Positions 45,266-54,653 of a DNA stretch of 64,000 bases are shown piece after piece (the stretch's first letter is position 1; the number at the start of each line of letters is the position of its first letter). The translations under genes were made by a program, and so were the position numbers. The stretch lies in contig NZ_CP058990.1 in the NCBI RefSeq assembly GCF_019021925.1, positions 2,196,001 through 2,260,000 of the forward strand. The letters are read 5' to 3'. Below the pieces are notes generated by a model, which was not told the DNA's origin, ran no database searches, and saw only the letters and a list, made by a program, of their open reading frames with translations. This stretch comes from Cellulophaga sp. HaHaR_3_176 (GTDB lineage Bacteria; Bacteroidota; Bacteroidia; Flavobacteriales; Flavobacteriaceae).

Positions 45266-48200
45266 ATGCAAAAAAAGATTCATGCATTACTAATCCTATT
45301 GATGCTCGTGTCAATTCAAAAAGTAATCAGCCAGGAACACACTATTACCGGTAAAGTAACAGACCAACAAAGCCTACCGTTACCAGGTGTTAATGTTATC
45401 ATTAAAGGAACTACTTCTGGAACTCAAACTAATTTTGATGGAGTATACTCCATCAAAGCTAATACCGGAGATATTATAATTTTCTCTTATTTAGGCCAAC
45501 GAACATTACAAAAAACGATAGGTACATCAAAAAACATTGATGCTCAACTAGAAGAAGATGCCGCACAACTTAGTGAGGTAGTCGTAGTAGGTTATGGTAC
45601 TCAGAGTAAAAGAAAATTAACTGGAAATATATCAAAACTTACATCTGATGACATATCAGATGTGCCAAATCCCAATTTGCAAAATGCTTTGGTTGCTAAA
45701 GCTGCTGGTGTTCAAGTAACCCAAACAAATGGTAAAGTAGAAGGTGGTATAAACATCAGAGTTAGGGGCGCTGCTAGCGTTAGTGGCGGAACTCAACCCT
45801 TATATGTGCTAGATGGCATACCTTTAATAGATCCGACAGGTGGAATAACCTCTGTTGGTAACGGCGCCCCAACAAACCCACTTTTAACTTTAAGTGCCAA
45901 CGAAATAGAATCAATAGATATTTTGAAAGATGCTTCTTCTGCTGCAATTTACGGGGCAAGAGGCGCTAATGGTGTTGTTCTTATAACTACTAAGAAGGGT
46001 AAATTAGGAAAAGCTAAATTTAGTATCAACCTTTCTCAAGGTATTAGTCAACCTACTAACAAAAGAGAATGGCTAAATGCAGAACAATACATTGAACTAT
46101 TTACTGAAGCTGGAAGAAATTCACCATTTTTCACTCCAGAAGAAGGACAAGCAGAAGCAGAAGCTACTTTTGATTTTTTAGCAGGCGACACTGACTGGAG
46201 AACAAATGGTGTAGATACAAACTGGTCTGATATTGCTTTTCAAAATGGGTACCAAACAGATGCTGATTTCTCAATGTCTGGTGCAGATAAAAAAACATCT
46301 TATTTTTTCTCTGGTGCATATAATAACACTGAAGGTATTATAAGAGATAACGAATTAGAGCGTATAAATGCTAGAGTTAATGTAAGTCATCAGTTTTCTG
46401 ATAAATTTAAAGCAGGCATGAATATGAGCTTTTCAAGAACAGAAATAGACCGTATAGCAAATGACAATGCTTTTTCGACACCTTTACAAGCTATTGCTCA
46501 ATCGCCTCTTTCTGTTGCTAGACTTGAAGACGGATCTCCAAACCCAAATACTTTATATGGAAATTTCTTACTAGATGCTGAAAATGCATTTTTTAATACC
46601 AATATAAGAAGAACAGTAGGTAAAGTTTTTGGAGAATATAAATTCACACCTTCACTATCAATAAATTCAGATTTTTCTTATGATTTATTTTCTCAAACAG
46701 AGGATAATTTTAGTGGGCAAAATGCTTTATTTCAATCAACTAATGGCGAAGCTTTTTCTTCTGATCTAGGGTCTGAAAGCTACACTTTTAGTAATTACAT
46801 TACATACAATAAGCTCTTCGCTGAAAAACATAATATAAATATTGTAGCTGGAACAGAATTTATCAATTACAATAGAAGAATTACAAGTGTAACTAGTCAA
46901 CAATTTGCTTCTGATGATTTATCAACAGTAAGCGGAGGAGCTGAAATTACTGCCGGAACAGGCATCGAACTAAGAAGCGCTTTTTTATCATATTTTGCAA
47001 GAGCAACTTATGATCTTAATGGAAAATATTTATTAAAAGCTAGTATTCGACGTGATGGATCTTCTCGTTTTGGTAACAATGTAAGATTCGGAACTTTTCC
47101 TGCTTTTTCTGCTGGATGGATATTAAGTGAAGAAAATTTCTTAAAAAACTCTGATGTATTATCATTTTTAAAATTAAGAGCAAGTTGGGGTAAACTAGGT
47201 AATGCAGATATTGGTGGTGATTACCCATCATTATTTTTATTTTCAAGTGTATCGTATAACCAAAAACCTGGTTTAGCTCCGAACCAACCTGGCAACCCTG
47301 ATTTAACTTGGGAGCAATCAACTCAATCTGATATAGGACTTGAGTTCGGCTTTTTAAATGGGCGAATTTCTGGAGAATTAGATTATTATAAAAAAGACAC
47401 TGAAGATTTACTATTTAGCGTACCACTAGTGCCTAGTAGTGGAGCATCAACTATTAATCAAAATATTGGAACGCTAGAAGGTGATGGTATCGAATTTGTT
47501 TTAAACACATCTAATATTGAAACTGAAAAATTCAGTTGGACTTCTAATTTTAATATTAGTAAAAATGATAATAAACTGACATCCTTACCAAACAATAATG
47601 CAGATATTATAACTGGACGCCATATAAACCGTGTAGGAGAAAATGTTGCTGCTTTTTATCTATTAGAATATGCAGGTGTAGATTCTGACAACGGAGATGC
47701 GCTATACTATTTAAATACACAAAACGATGATGGTAGTTTAAACAAAAACACAACAAACGATTCTAATGAGGCACAACGTGTTGTATCTGGAAATCCATTT
47801 CCTGAAATCATTGCTGGTTTAACGAATACAATTTCACTTAACAATTTTGATTTCACATTTACTTTTCAAGGTGAATGGGGAGCAGATATTTATAACTCAG
47901 GTGGTATTTATCAATCTGTTAATGCTGATTATTTTGACAATCAATCGATAGATCAATTAAACAGATGGCAACAACCTGGTGATATAACTAATGTGCCACA
48001 AGCAAGGTTATATGCTGGTAATGGTACAGCTCATTCTACTAGATTTTTAGCTAGTTCAGATTTTATACGTTTACGTAATTTAACACTAGGGTACTCGATA
48101 CCTAGTGCAACTACAGAGAGAATGGGCTTAAGTAAACTTAGACTTTATGTTACAGCTATAAACCTACTTACGATTACAAACTATCCTTTTGAAGACCCTG

Positions 48201-48301
48201 AAGCTAGGTATGATGTAAATGACCAAAACTCTCCTGGTGAAACTTTCTATTCATCTCCTCCTGCGAAAACAATTACTGTTGGAGTTAATATTAATTTTTA
48301 A
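45266..48301 (+). CDS. SusC/RagA-type TonB-linked outer membrane transporter
   Basis: 1011 residues: signal peptide (1-22), CarboxypepD_reg-like domain (about 27-100: GKVTDQQSLPLPGVNVIIKG, shown in part), plug with the SusC signatures TQPLYVLDGIPL and DILKDASSAAIYGARGANGV, and a large barrel ending GVNINF. No extra STN domain, so it is not tied to an ECF/anti-sigma signalling pair. Forms a bedpan-like pair with the SusD lipoprotein encoded 13 bases later. The substrate (glycan or peptide) cannot be told; no enzymes flank it. Confidence 0.95.
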   Translation: MQKKIHALLILLMLVSIQKVISQEHTITGKVTDQQSLPLPGVNVIIKGTTSGTQTNFDGVYSIKANTGDIIIFSYLGQRTLQKTIGTSKNIDAQLEEDAAQLSEVVVVGYGTQSKRKLTGNISKLTSDDISDVPNPNLQNALVAKAAGVQVTQTNGKVEGGINIRVRGAASVSGGTQPLYVLDGIPLIDPTGGITSVGNGAPTNPLLTLSANEIESIDILKDASSAAIYGARGANGVVLITTKKGKLGKAKFSINLSQGISQPTNKREWLNAEQYIELFTEAGRNSPFFTPEEGQAEAEATFDFLAGDTDWRTNGVDTNWSDIAFQNGYQTDADFSMSGADKKTSYFFSGAYNNTEGIIRDNELERINARVNVSHQFSDKFKAGMNMSFSRTEIDRIANDNAFSTPLQAIAQSPLSVARLEDGSPNPNTLYGNFLLDAENAFFNTNIRRTVGKVFGEYKFTPSLSINSDFSYDLFSQTEDNFSGQNALFQSTNGEAFSSDLGSESYTFSNYITYNKLFAEKHNINIVAGTEFINYNRRITSVTSQQFASDDLSTVSGGAEITAGTGIELRSAFLSYFARATYDLNGKYLLKASIRRDGSSRFGNNVRFGTFPAFSAGWILSEENFLKNSDVLSFLKLRASWGKLGNADIGGDYPSLFLFSSVSYNQKPGLAPNQPGNPDLTWEQSTQSDIGLEFGFLNGRISGELDYYKKDTEDLLFSVPLVPSSGASTINQNIGTLEGDGIEFVLNTSNIETEKFSWTSNFNISKNDNKLTSLPNNNADIITGRHINRVGENVAAFYLLEYAGVDSDNGDALYYLNTQNDDGSLNKNTTNDSNEAQRVVSGNPFPEIIAGLTNTISLNNFDFTFTFQGEWGADIYNSGGIYQSVNADYFDNQSIDQLNRWQQPGDITNVPQARLYAGNGTAHSTRFLASSDFIRLRNLTLGYSIPSATTERMGLSKLRLYVTAINLLTITNYPFEDPEARYDVNDQNSPGETFYSSPPAKTITVGVNINF

Positions 48302-48314
48302 TAAAAAAAGAATC

Positions 48315-49664
48315 ATGAAAAAATTTAAAATTATATACACCTTTATCGTCGTTCTTTTAATCTCAGCATGTGAAAATGAACTAGACATAAACCCAACCAA
48401 TAACCTACCAGGGGAGCTAGCTTTTAATTCTGAAGTAAACATATCGTCTATTTTGATTGGCACCTATGAAGAAGCTGGCCAAGCAGATAGTTACGGAGGT
48501 AACTTACAAATGTTTACTGATTTACTAGGGTCTTCTGACCAACTGTTTTGGAATGGTACGTTTCAAGGGTACAGACAGGCTTTTCAAAAAAATATTTTAA
48601 ATGACAATATTTTTATAGATGAAATTTGGGCCAATGCTTACGAAACTATCAATCAAACAAATCTTGTAATTGACAATATCGAGACTGTTACCAGCAGTAC
48701 AGAAGAAAAAAATCGAATTGAAGGTGAAGCTAAATTTTTAAGAGCTTTAAATTATTTAGATTTAGTAAAAAGTTTTGGAATGCCATACGTAGCAGGGCAG
48801 GTTAATTCGCAATTAGGAGTTCCTTTACGCTTAAATGGAATTATTGATTACACATTAGACACAGCAATTGCCAGAAATACTGTTGAGGAAGTATACACTC
48901 AAATAATAGCTGATGCAACTGATGCTTACAATTTATTACCAGATACCAGTGATGAGTTTTATGCAGATAAATATGCTGCACAAGCTTTATTATCTAGAAC
49001 ATACTTTCAACAAGGTAATTATGAAGCCGCTAGAGACGCTGCAGACGACGTGATTGAAAACAGTGGGCATAGTTTGACTTCTAATTTTGCCTCAGCATTT
49101 AACAATGATAACAATAGCTCTGAAGACATCTTCGCTTTTCAAGTAACAAGCCAAACAGGTGCTCATGATTTAACAGTACATTATGCATCAGAAGCTGATG
49201 GAGGACGAGGTGGTGACATTACCATTGAAGATGGATATTTAGCTTTATTTGATGATGCTAATGATGAAAGAGCAAACTTTACATACATTAACCCTATTAA
49301 CAATAGAAGACTTACTCTTAAATACACAAATCAATTTGCTAATATTAGCATATTTCGTATTGCTGAAATGCACCTAATAAGATTAGAAAGTAATTTTAAA
49401 TCGGGAACTTCTATTGGCTTAGACCCTTTAACAGAAATAAATATACTAAGAGCAAGATCAAGTGCACAACCTTTAACTAGTCCGTTAACTTTAGATTTAA
49501 TTTTTAATGAAAGACAGTTAGAGTTAGCCTTTGAAGGTTTTATTTTAAATGACGTAAAAAGAACACAACAGTCAGTTGGAAGTATAGCTTGGGACGATGA
49601 CTCATTAATTCTGCCTATTCCTCAATCTGAAATGGATACAAACCCATTAATGGTTCAAAATTAA
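48315..49664 (+). CDS. SusD/RagB-type surface lipoprotein
   Basis: 449-450 residues from ATG 48315; an upstream in-frame extension overlapping susC is rejected because the lipoprotein signal (FIVVLLISACENELDI) starts here. SusD-like N-terminal TPR region (INQTNLVIDNIE, EGEAKFLRALNYLDLVKSFG) and RagB C-terminal part (FNERQLELAFEGFILNDVKR) ending LPIPQSEMDTNPLMVQN. Captures the ligand on the cell surface and acts as the lid of the SusC barrel. Confidence 0.95.
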   Translation: MKKFKIIYTFIVVLLISACENELDINPTNNLPGELAFNSEVNISSILIGTYEEAGQADSYGGNLQMFTDLLGSSDQLFWNGTFQGYRQAFQKNILNDNIFIDEIWANAYETINQTNLVIDNIETVTSSTEEKNRIEGEAKFLRALNYLDLVKSFGMPYVAGQVNSQLGVPLRLNGIIDYTLDTAIARNTVEEVYTQIIADATDAYNLLPDTSDEFYADKYAAQALLSRTYFQQGNYEAARDAADDVIENSGHSLTSNFASAFNNDNNSSEDIFAFQVTSQTGAHDLTVHYASEADGGRGGDITIEDGYLALFDDANDERANFTYINPINNRRLTLKYTNQFANISIFRIAEMHLIRLESNFKSGTSIGLDPLTEINILRARSSAQPLTSPLTLDLIFNERQLELAFEGFILNDVKRTQQSVGSIAWDDDSLILPIPQSEMDTNPLMVQN

Positions 49665-49690
49665 GAAGAAAAATATTTTCAAAAATCATA

Positions 49691-49717
49691 AAAACCGGTG
49701 GAAACATCGGTTTTTTT
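49691..49717 (+). terminator. Terminator after susD
   Basis: AAAACCGGTG / CATCGGTTTT (one G-T pair), loop GAAA, T-run; resembles the hairpin at 45081. Confidence 0.85.
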
Positions 49718-49743
49718 CTTTTAAAAAGTAAAAGGTAAGAAGC

Positions 49744-50550
49744 TTATAGCTTTTTTAAATATTCAATTACAGTAGTATTGAATATACTTGGTTGCTCTAC
49801 ATTTACTACATGCCCGCAGTTTTCAACCACAAAAAGATCTGATTTTACATGAGAAGCAACTATTTTTTCTATAGATGGTAAAAACAAATAATCTTCTCTA
49901 CCCATTACATAAAGTGTAGGTATCTTAATATCTACCATTCTAAAAAAACGTAACAAAGGTTTTATTTCAGAAGTTAATTTAAACCAACGTATAAATTCTT
50001 TTTGATATAACTTTTTTGCCTCACGTACAAATAAAGATCTAGACTCTTTATGATTTTTGTTAGGCATGATTACAAAAGCAAAAAACTTATATAACCATAT
50101 GTAAGGTATCACCGATTTAAAAATGACCCCTAAGCGCATTAAAACACGTGATCTCAGGTTTAATTTCATAATAGCACCACCCATAATCATACTTTCTACT
50201 CTGGTTGGGTATTTTTCGGCAAGATTACGAATTAAGATAGTTCCTAAAGAAATGCCTACAAAATGAGATTTCTCAATCTTTTCGTAATCGATAACGTCTA
50301 AAATATCATCCGTAATACAATCAAAAGTGTATTTATCACTAAACACATCTTTTAAATGTGTTTTTGAATTTCCGTGGCCCCTTAAGTCTAAAAGTAGTAC
50401 GTTAAAATGTTTTCTAAACTCTCTAACTTGCTTAAACCAAATAGTCGAACTACCTCCTGCTCCATGAACAAAAGTCACCCACTTTGATGATGTTTTATGT
50501 ATGTGTTTGGTGTAGCTAAGCAATTCTATTTTTTTGTAAATATAATCCAT
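49744..50550 (-). CDS. Alpha/beta hydrolase
   Basis: 268 residues. Oxyanion region FVHGAGGSSTIWF, nucleophile elbow SHFVGISLGTIL (GxSxG), acid in YVMGREDYLF and catalytic His in NCGHVVNVEQPS. No signal peptide: cytoplasmic esterase/lipase-like or C-C hydrolase; substrate unknown. Monocistronic; faces the susCD unit. Confidence 0.9.
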   Translation of the reverse strand: MDYIYKKIELLSYTKHIHKTSSKWVTFVHGAGGSSTIWFKQVREFRKHFNVLLLDLRGHGNSKTHLKDVFSDKYTFDCITDDILDVIDYEKIEKSHFVGISLGTILIRNLAEKYPTRVESMIMGGAIMKLNLRSRVLMRLGVIFKSVIPYIWLYKFFAFVIMPNKNHKESRSLFVREAKKLYQKEFIRWFKLTSEIKPLLRFFRMVDIKIPTLYVMGREDYLFLPSIEKIVASHVKSDLFVVENCGHVVNVEQPSIFNTTVIEYLKKL

Positions 50551-50719
50551 TTTTTCTCATGGAGTACAAAAGCATTAACCCTAAACTTTTAATGCAAATA
50601 ATGTTACCATTAATCGATGTTTTTTACCATTCATCATCAAACTAAAACCACACACACAAAACAACTGATTTTTAGATAGATATAACGTTTTCTAAACATC
50701 CAAAATACCTATTTGAACG

Positions 50720-50727
50720 TATATTTG
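50720..50727 (+). promoter_or_regulatory. -7 promoter box of the 63-residue gene
   Basis: TATATTTG, 28 bases before the ATG at 50755; no -33 TTG. Confidence 0.5.
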
Positions 50728-50754
50728 TAATAAACCATTAATACAACAACTATC

Positions 50755-50946
50755 ATGAAAAGCCAGTATTGCAAAGTAGGCTCTGTTAAACCAATAAACA
50801 GTGGCGAACACTCAAACCTAATTATAGAAGGTTTTTACAGAGATTTTATAGATAAATCTAGCAATAATGAATATGCAAATACTAAATTAGGTGAGTTTTT
50901 TCAAACAAAAGCATTGCAATTCGAAAAGTTGTTAAATAGTATCTAA
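50755..50946 (+). CDS. Small conserved-looking hypothetical protein (63 residues)
   Basis: Starts MKSQYCKVGSVKPINSGEHS and ends LQFEKLLNSI; polar, no signal peptide or membrane helix, mixed structure. It has a clean -7 box and ends flush with the convergent pyrF gene (no spacer and no terminator between). I do not recognise the family. Confidence 0.6.
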   Translation: MKSQYCKVGSVKPINSGEHSNLIIEGFYRDFIDKSSNNEYANTKLGEFFQTKALQFEKLLNSI

Positions 50947-51768
50947 TTAAAATTTAGCAGCTAATTCTAAATACATTTCTTGTTGTAATTCTTTAGCTTT
51001 TACCATTGCAGCTTCTGCAAAATTTTCGTCTGCGCTTGCATATATTATTCCACGTGAAGAGTTTACTAGCAAGCCCACAGATGAACTCATACCATACTTA
51101 CACACTTCTTTTAAGCTTCCGCCTTGTGCACCAACACCTGGTACCAATAAAAAACTTTCTGGAACAATCTGCCTGATTTCTTCTAAAAAAGTAGCTTTGG
51201 TAGCACCTACTACGTACATTAAATTTTTTGAATTTTTATATGTTTTTGAAGTTTCTAAAACACGCTTATACAATTCTTTTCCTTCTAAAGATTTTGTTTG
51301 AAAATCAAAGGCACCTTCGTTAGATGTTAAAGCCAGTAAAATAGTATGTTTATCTTCAAAAGCTAGAAATGGCTCTACAGAATCTTTACCCATATATGGA
51401 GCTATTGTAACAGAATCAAATGCTAAATCTTCAAAAAAAGCTTTTGCATACATTGTTGAAGTATTACCAATATCACCTCGTTTTGCATCTGCAATCGTGA
51501 AAATTTCAGGATACCTCTCATTAATGTATTTGATGGTTTTTTCTAAAGCTTGCCACCCTTTTATACCGTAAGCTTCATAAAATGCTGTATTTGGCTTAAA
51601 AGCCACACAATACTCATGCGTAGCATCAATAATAGCTTTGTTAAATGCAAAAATCGGATCTTCTTCCTTTAACAAGTGTTTCGGAATCTTATTTATATCA
51701 ACATCTAAACCTACACATAAAAAAGATTTTTTTTTATGTATTTGCGCTACTAACTGTTCTGTGGTCAT
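50947..51768 (-). CDS. pyrF: Orotidine 5'-phosphate decarboxylase
   Basis: 273 residues, the longer type 2 class. Converts OMP to UMP, the last step of de novo pyrimidine synthesis. Substrate and catalytic residues: FCVGLDVD-like [20 protein letters not shown], and the Lys-Asp-Lys-Asp tetrad in [13 protein letters not shown]; the phosphate loop is VPGVGAQGG. Convergent with a small gene. Confidence 0.95.
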   Translation of the reverse strand: MTTEQLVAQIHKKKSFLCVGLDVDINKIPKHLLKEEDPIFAFNKAIIDATHEYCVAFKPNTAFYEAYGIKGWQALEKTIKYINERYPEIFTIADAKRGDIGNTSTMYAKAFFEDLAFDSVTIAPYMGKDSVEPFLAFEDKHTILLALTSNEGAFDFQTKSLEGKELYKRVLETSKTYKNSKNLMYVVGATKATFLEEIRQIVPESFLLVPGVGAQGGSLKEVCKYGMSSSVGLLVNSSRGIIYASADENFAEAAMVKAKELQQEMYLELAAKF

Positions 51769-51909
51769 TTCTGGTAATTTGTTATTTGTTTTCTACTTTA
51801 GCTATTCTATAAAATAAAAAAAGATTTTGTAATTGATTCTTGAACTGGATTTTCCCATATTTCAAAGTATCGTTTTACAAAATCTCTTCTTACTATTTAA
51901 TTTAAAAAA

Positions 51910-52986
51910 TTAGAAAATCTCTGAAGCTTCTTTTAGTTTCTCTGTATTTTCTACTAAACTTAATTCATCTAATATTTTCTGAATGTCACCATTCATTATA
52001 TTTTGCAAATCGTATAATGTAAGTCCTATTCTATGATCGGTAACTCTACCTTGCGAATAGTTATATGTTCTAATTTTTGCAGAACGGTCACCACTACTTA
52101 CTTGAGAGTTTCTTTTAGCAGCATCTTCTTCTTGTTTTTTCGCCAATTCTTGATCATACAAACGAGATCTCAATACTCTAAATGCCTTTTCTTTGTTTTT
52201 ATGTTGTGATTTCTGATCTTGACATTGTGCTACCAAACCAGATGGAATGTGCGTTAAACGTACTGCTGAATAAGTTGTGTTTACCGATTGCCCACCAGGA
52301 CCTGAAGAACAGAAAAAATCAATACGAACATCTTTTGCCTCTATATGAACATCAAACTCTTCTGCTTCTGGCAATACCATAACAGTAGCTGCACTTGTAT
52401 GAACTCTACCTTGTGTTTCTGTTTGAGGCACACGTTGCACACGGTGTACACCTGCTTCAAACTTTAAAGTACCATAAACATCTTCACCAGTAACCTCAAA
52501 CTGAATTTCTTTATACCCACCACTAGTACCTTCACTTAAATCTATAACATTGGTTTTCCAACCTTTAGATTCGCAATACTTTGTGTACATTCTAAATAAA
52601 TCTCCAGCAAATATACTAGCCTCATCACCACCTGTACCTGCTCTTACCTCTACAACTACGTTTTTAGAGTCTTCAGGATCTTTAGGTATAAGCAATAGTT
52701 TTATTTCTTCTTCTAAACCTGGCAATCCAGACTTAGCCTCTTCCATCTGCATTTTGGCCATTTCAACCATCTCGGCATCGCTCCCATCAGAAATTATCTC
52801 TTGAGCTTCCTCTATATTATTTGTGTACTCAATATAAATATCTCTTTTATCTACAAGACTTTTAAGATCTTTATATTCTTTATTTAAGCTCACATAACGC
52901 TTTTGATCTGATATAATATCTGGTTGAATGATTAAATCAGATACCTCATCAAAACGCTGCTTTACTATATTTAATTTATCTAACAT
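51910..52986 (-). CDS. prfA: Peptide chain release factor 1
   Basis: About 358 residues from ATG 52986 ([15 protein letters not shown]); the 24-codon upstream extension crosses a palindrome and is rejected. Reads UAA and UAG: the stop-codon loop is [18 protein letters not shown] (PxT type: the sequence VPQTETQGR leads to PAT-like region) and the peptidyl-tRNA hydrolysis motif [20 protein letters not shown], with the GGQ glutamine target of PrmC. 142 bases separate it from pyrF. Confidence 0.95.
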   Translation of the reverse strand: MLDKLNIVKQRFDEVSDLIIQPDIISDQKRYVSLNKEYKDLKSLVDKRDIYIEYTNNIEEAQEIISDGSDAEMVEMAKMQMEEAKSGLPGLEEEIKLLLIPKDPEDSKNVVVEVRAGTGGDEASIFAGDLFRMYTKYCESKGWKTNVIDLSEGTSGGYKEIQFEVTGEDVYGTLKFEAGVHRVQRVPQTETQGRVHTSAATVMVLPEAEEFDVHIEAKDVRIDFFCSSGPGGQSVNTTYSAVRLTHIPSGLVAQCQDQKSQHKNKEKAFRVLRSRLYDQELAKKQEEDAAKRNSQVSSGDRSAKIRTYNYSQGRVTDHRIGLTLYDLQNIMNGDIQKILDELSLVENTEKLKEASEIF

Positions 52987-53003
52987 AATCGTGCTGACAT
53001 TTT

Positions 53004-53028
53004 GTGCGAATTTACAATAAATTTGCAC
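53004..53028. repeat. Palindrome in the prfA upstream region
   Basis: GTGCGAATTTA-CAA-TAAATTTGCAC, 11-bp arms with one G-T type mismatch, 18 bases upstream of the prfA ATG. Candidate operator or 5' hairpin. Confidence 0.45.
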
Positions 53029-53138
53029 ATTTAAACATAACTTAATACTGTGATACATTCAATTTTTAGAAAATTAACTCACTATTTAAGCTGAAATTAA
53101 TTTTTAATAAAATTTTTCTATCTACAAATTTAAAAAAC

Positions 53139-54425
53139 TTACCTCACAAATGTAGTTCCGAAAGTAACAATGTAAGAATTTAAACCATCACTACGATCGT
53201 ATTTAGCAAATCGTAAATCGATTGTTTTAAGACCAAATGAAAAAACTTTAGCACTCGTAAATATATCCTTATAACGAAAACCCATTCCATATTGGTGTGC
53301 GTTAAAAGCTGATAAATCATAATCTGATGTGTAATATTGCAACGTAGACAAAGTCGTTTCTTTTTGATAAAAATAATCAGCTGCTGTTTGGCTATAATAT
53401 CTATACGTTGGGTATGCCGTAAAAGTAGTACTCAATTTTATAGGAATTTCTAAACTGGCAGTATGAGATGTAATTCCCCAATCATCAGAATAAAAACGAT
53501 AATAACTTCTTACAATAAAAGTATCATTAAGAAAGTAATTTAAACGTGCCCCTATCGGAATTTTAAACCGCGTATCTGGCAATCGTTCTACATCATCTGC
53601 TAATTGAAAATCTTCAATAAAAAAATCTTCTGTATCAGAAAAATAAACCCTTTGAAAAGGAGTACTCAACAAACCGTTCTGAGAAACCACGTCTAAAAAA
53701 ACAGACCCTTGCAAACGCTTACTTAAAATTTGAGAAACACTTAATGATAATGAATACGAGTTTCTAACATCAGAATTGAAACTAGAAAAATTAGGACTAT
53801 AAGTTCCATTTCCAATAATTCTATCATCAAAAAATACACCTCTTAACTCAATCGGATATTGAGGGTTCCACTTGTCAAAATATACTTTTGCACTTGCCGA
53901 AACCTCTGTATTTTTTTCATTGAACAACTGAGTGTAACCTCCTCCAAAACCTATAGAAGAATAATCATATTCAGAAGAAAAATAGGCATTTGCATTCCAT
54001 ACCCTGTTCCTATCATCTGAACTATGCTGGTATGATGGATTTAAATGAACCAAAGCATCTGACCTTGAAGCACCTGATGAAGCATTAAAAGGACTTGCTT
54101 GTTTGGTACCATCTAGCGGGTTTATATTACTTGAAGATGCCGAAGTATATGTTGAGATGCCGACATCTACAGTCAATATATCATCATCATTCATTGGCAC
54201 TCTAACAATTAATGAACCTGTTGCATCTGTTAGCTCTTCAGTTCCTTCGCCACCTGAAACTGCCGCGTGCTCACCATCTTGACTGTAATAACTAAAAAGA
54301 GCATCAATTTCAGTACTTTCTAACACTCTTTTTTTATAGGATGTGTCTTTTGTTTCTTGAGAATAGCTAACAAAAATTCTGAAACATAAAAAAAGGCATA
54401 GATATACAATGTTTTGTTTTTTCAT
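53139..54425 (-). CDS. DUF3570 outer membrane beta-barrel protein
   Basis: 428 residues: signal peptide (about 1-22, FRIFVSYSQ), an N-terminal YKKRVLESTEIDALFSYYSQDGEHAAVSGG segment (key ALFSYYSQDGEHAAV) typical of DUF3570, then alternating strands rich in Tyr/Phe ending FGTTFVR. Predicted outer membrane barrel of unknown function. Last gene of the Rieske-thioredoxin-ApbE-DUF4266-DUF3570 operon. Confidence 0.88.
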   Translation of the reverse strand: MKKQNIVYLCLFLCFRIFVSYSQETKDTSYKKRVLESTEIDALFSYYSQDGEHAAVSGGEGTEELTDATGSLIVRVPMNDDDILTVDVGISTYTSASSSNINPLDGTKQASPFNASSGASRSDALVHLNPSYQHSSDDRNRVWNANAYFSSEYDYSSIGFGGGYTQLFNEKNTEVSASAKVYFDKWNPQYPIELRGVFFDDRIIGNGTYSPNFSSFNSDVRNSYSLSLSVSQILSKRLQGSVFLDVVSQNGLLSTPFQRVYFSDTEDFFIEDFQLADDVERLPDTRFKIPIGARLNYFLNDTFIVRSYYRFYSDDWGITSHTASLEIPIKLSTTFTAYPTYRYYSQTAADYFYQKETTLSTLQYYTSDYDLSAFNAHQYGMGFRYKDIFTSAKVFSFGLKTIDLRFAKYDRSDGLNSYIVTFGTTFVR

Positions 54426-54439
54426 AATTCTAAAGTATT

Positions 54440-54649
54440 CTAATTACAACCGCAACCACCACCTGTTTTTCCACCATTAGCACCTGAAGAGGCCTCCCTG
54501 TATATCTGAAAATTAGTTTCAAATTGCTCTGAATTTTTAGCAGACAACATCATCTCATCATCATTTAAATATACCTTATCATACTCTTTAACCACTACAC
54601 ATGATGTACTACATAATGTTAAAAGTAAAAGAACAGTAATTTTTCTCAT
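54440..54649 (-). CDS. DUF4266 small lipoprotein with C-terminal GGGCGCN
   Basis: About 69 residues from ATG 54649. Lipoprotein signal LLLLTLCSTSCVVVKEYDK, short linker LNDDEMMLSAKNSEQFE, then YREASSGANGG and a Gly-rich end GGGCGCN. The EASSGAN stretch looks like the ApbE acceptor pattern D-G-x-[ST]-G-A-[TS] but has Asn in the last place. The two end cysteines may bind metal or exchange disulfides with the adjacent thioredoxin. Encoded between apbE and the DUF3570 barrel gene. Confidence 0.85.
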   Translation of the reverse strand: MRKITVLLLLTLCSTSCVVVKEYDKVYLNDDEMMLSAKNSEQFETNFQIYREASSGANGGKTGGGCGCN

Positions 54650-54653
54650 AAGT

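Noticed and set aside
48219-48314. SusD starting inside susC
   Set aside because: The lipoprotein signal peptide begins at ATG 48315; the extension is an out-of-frame reading of the susC end.
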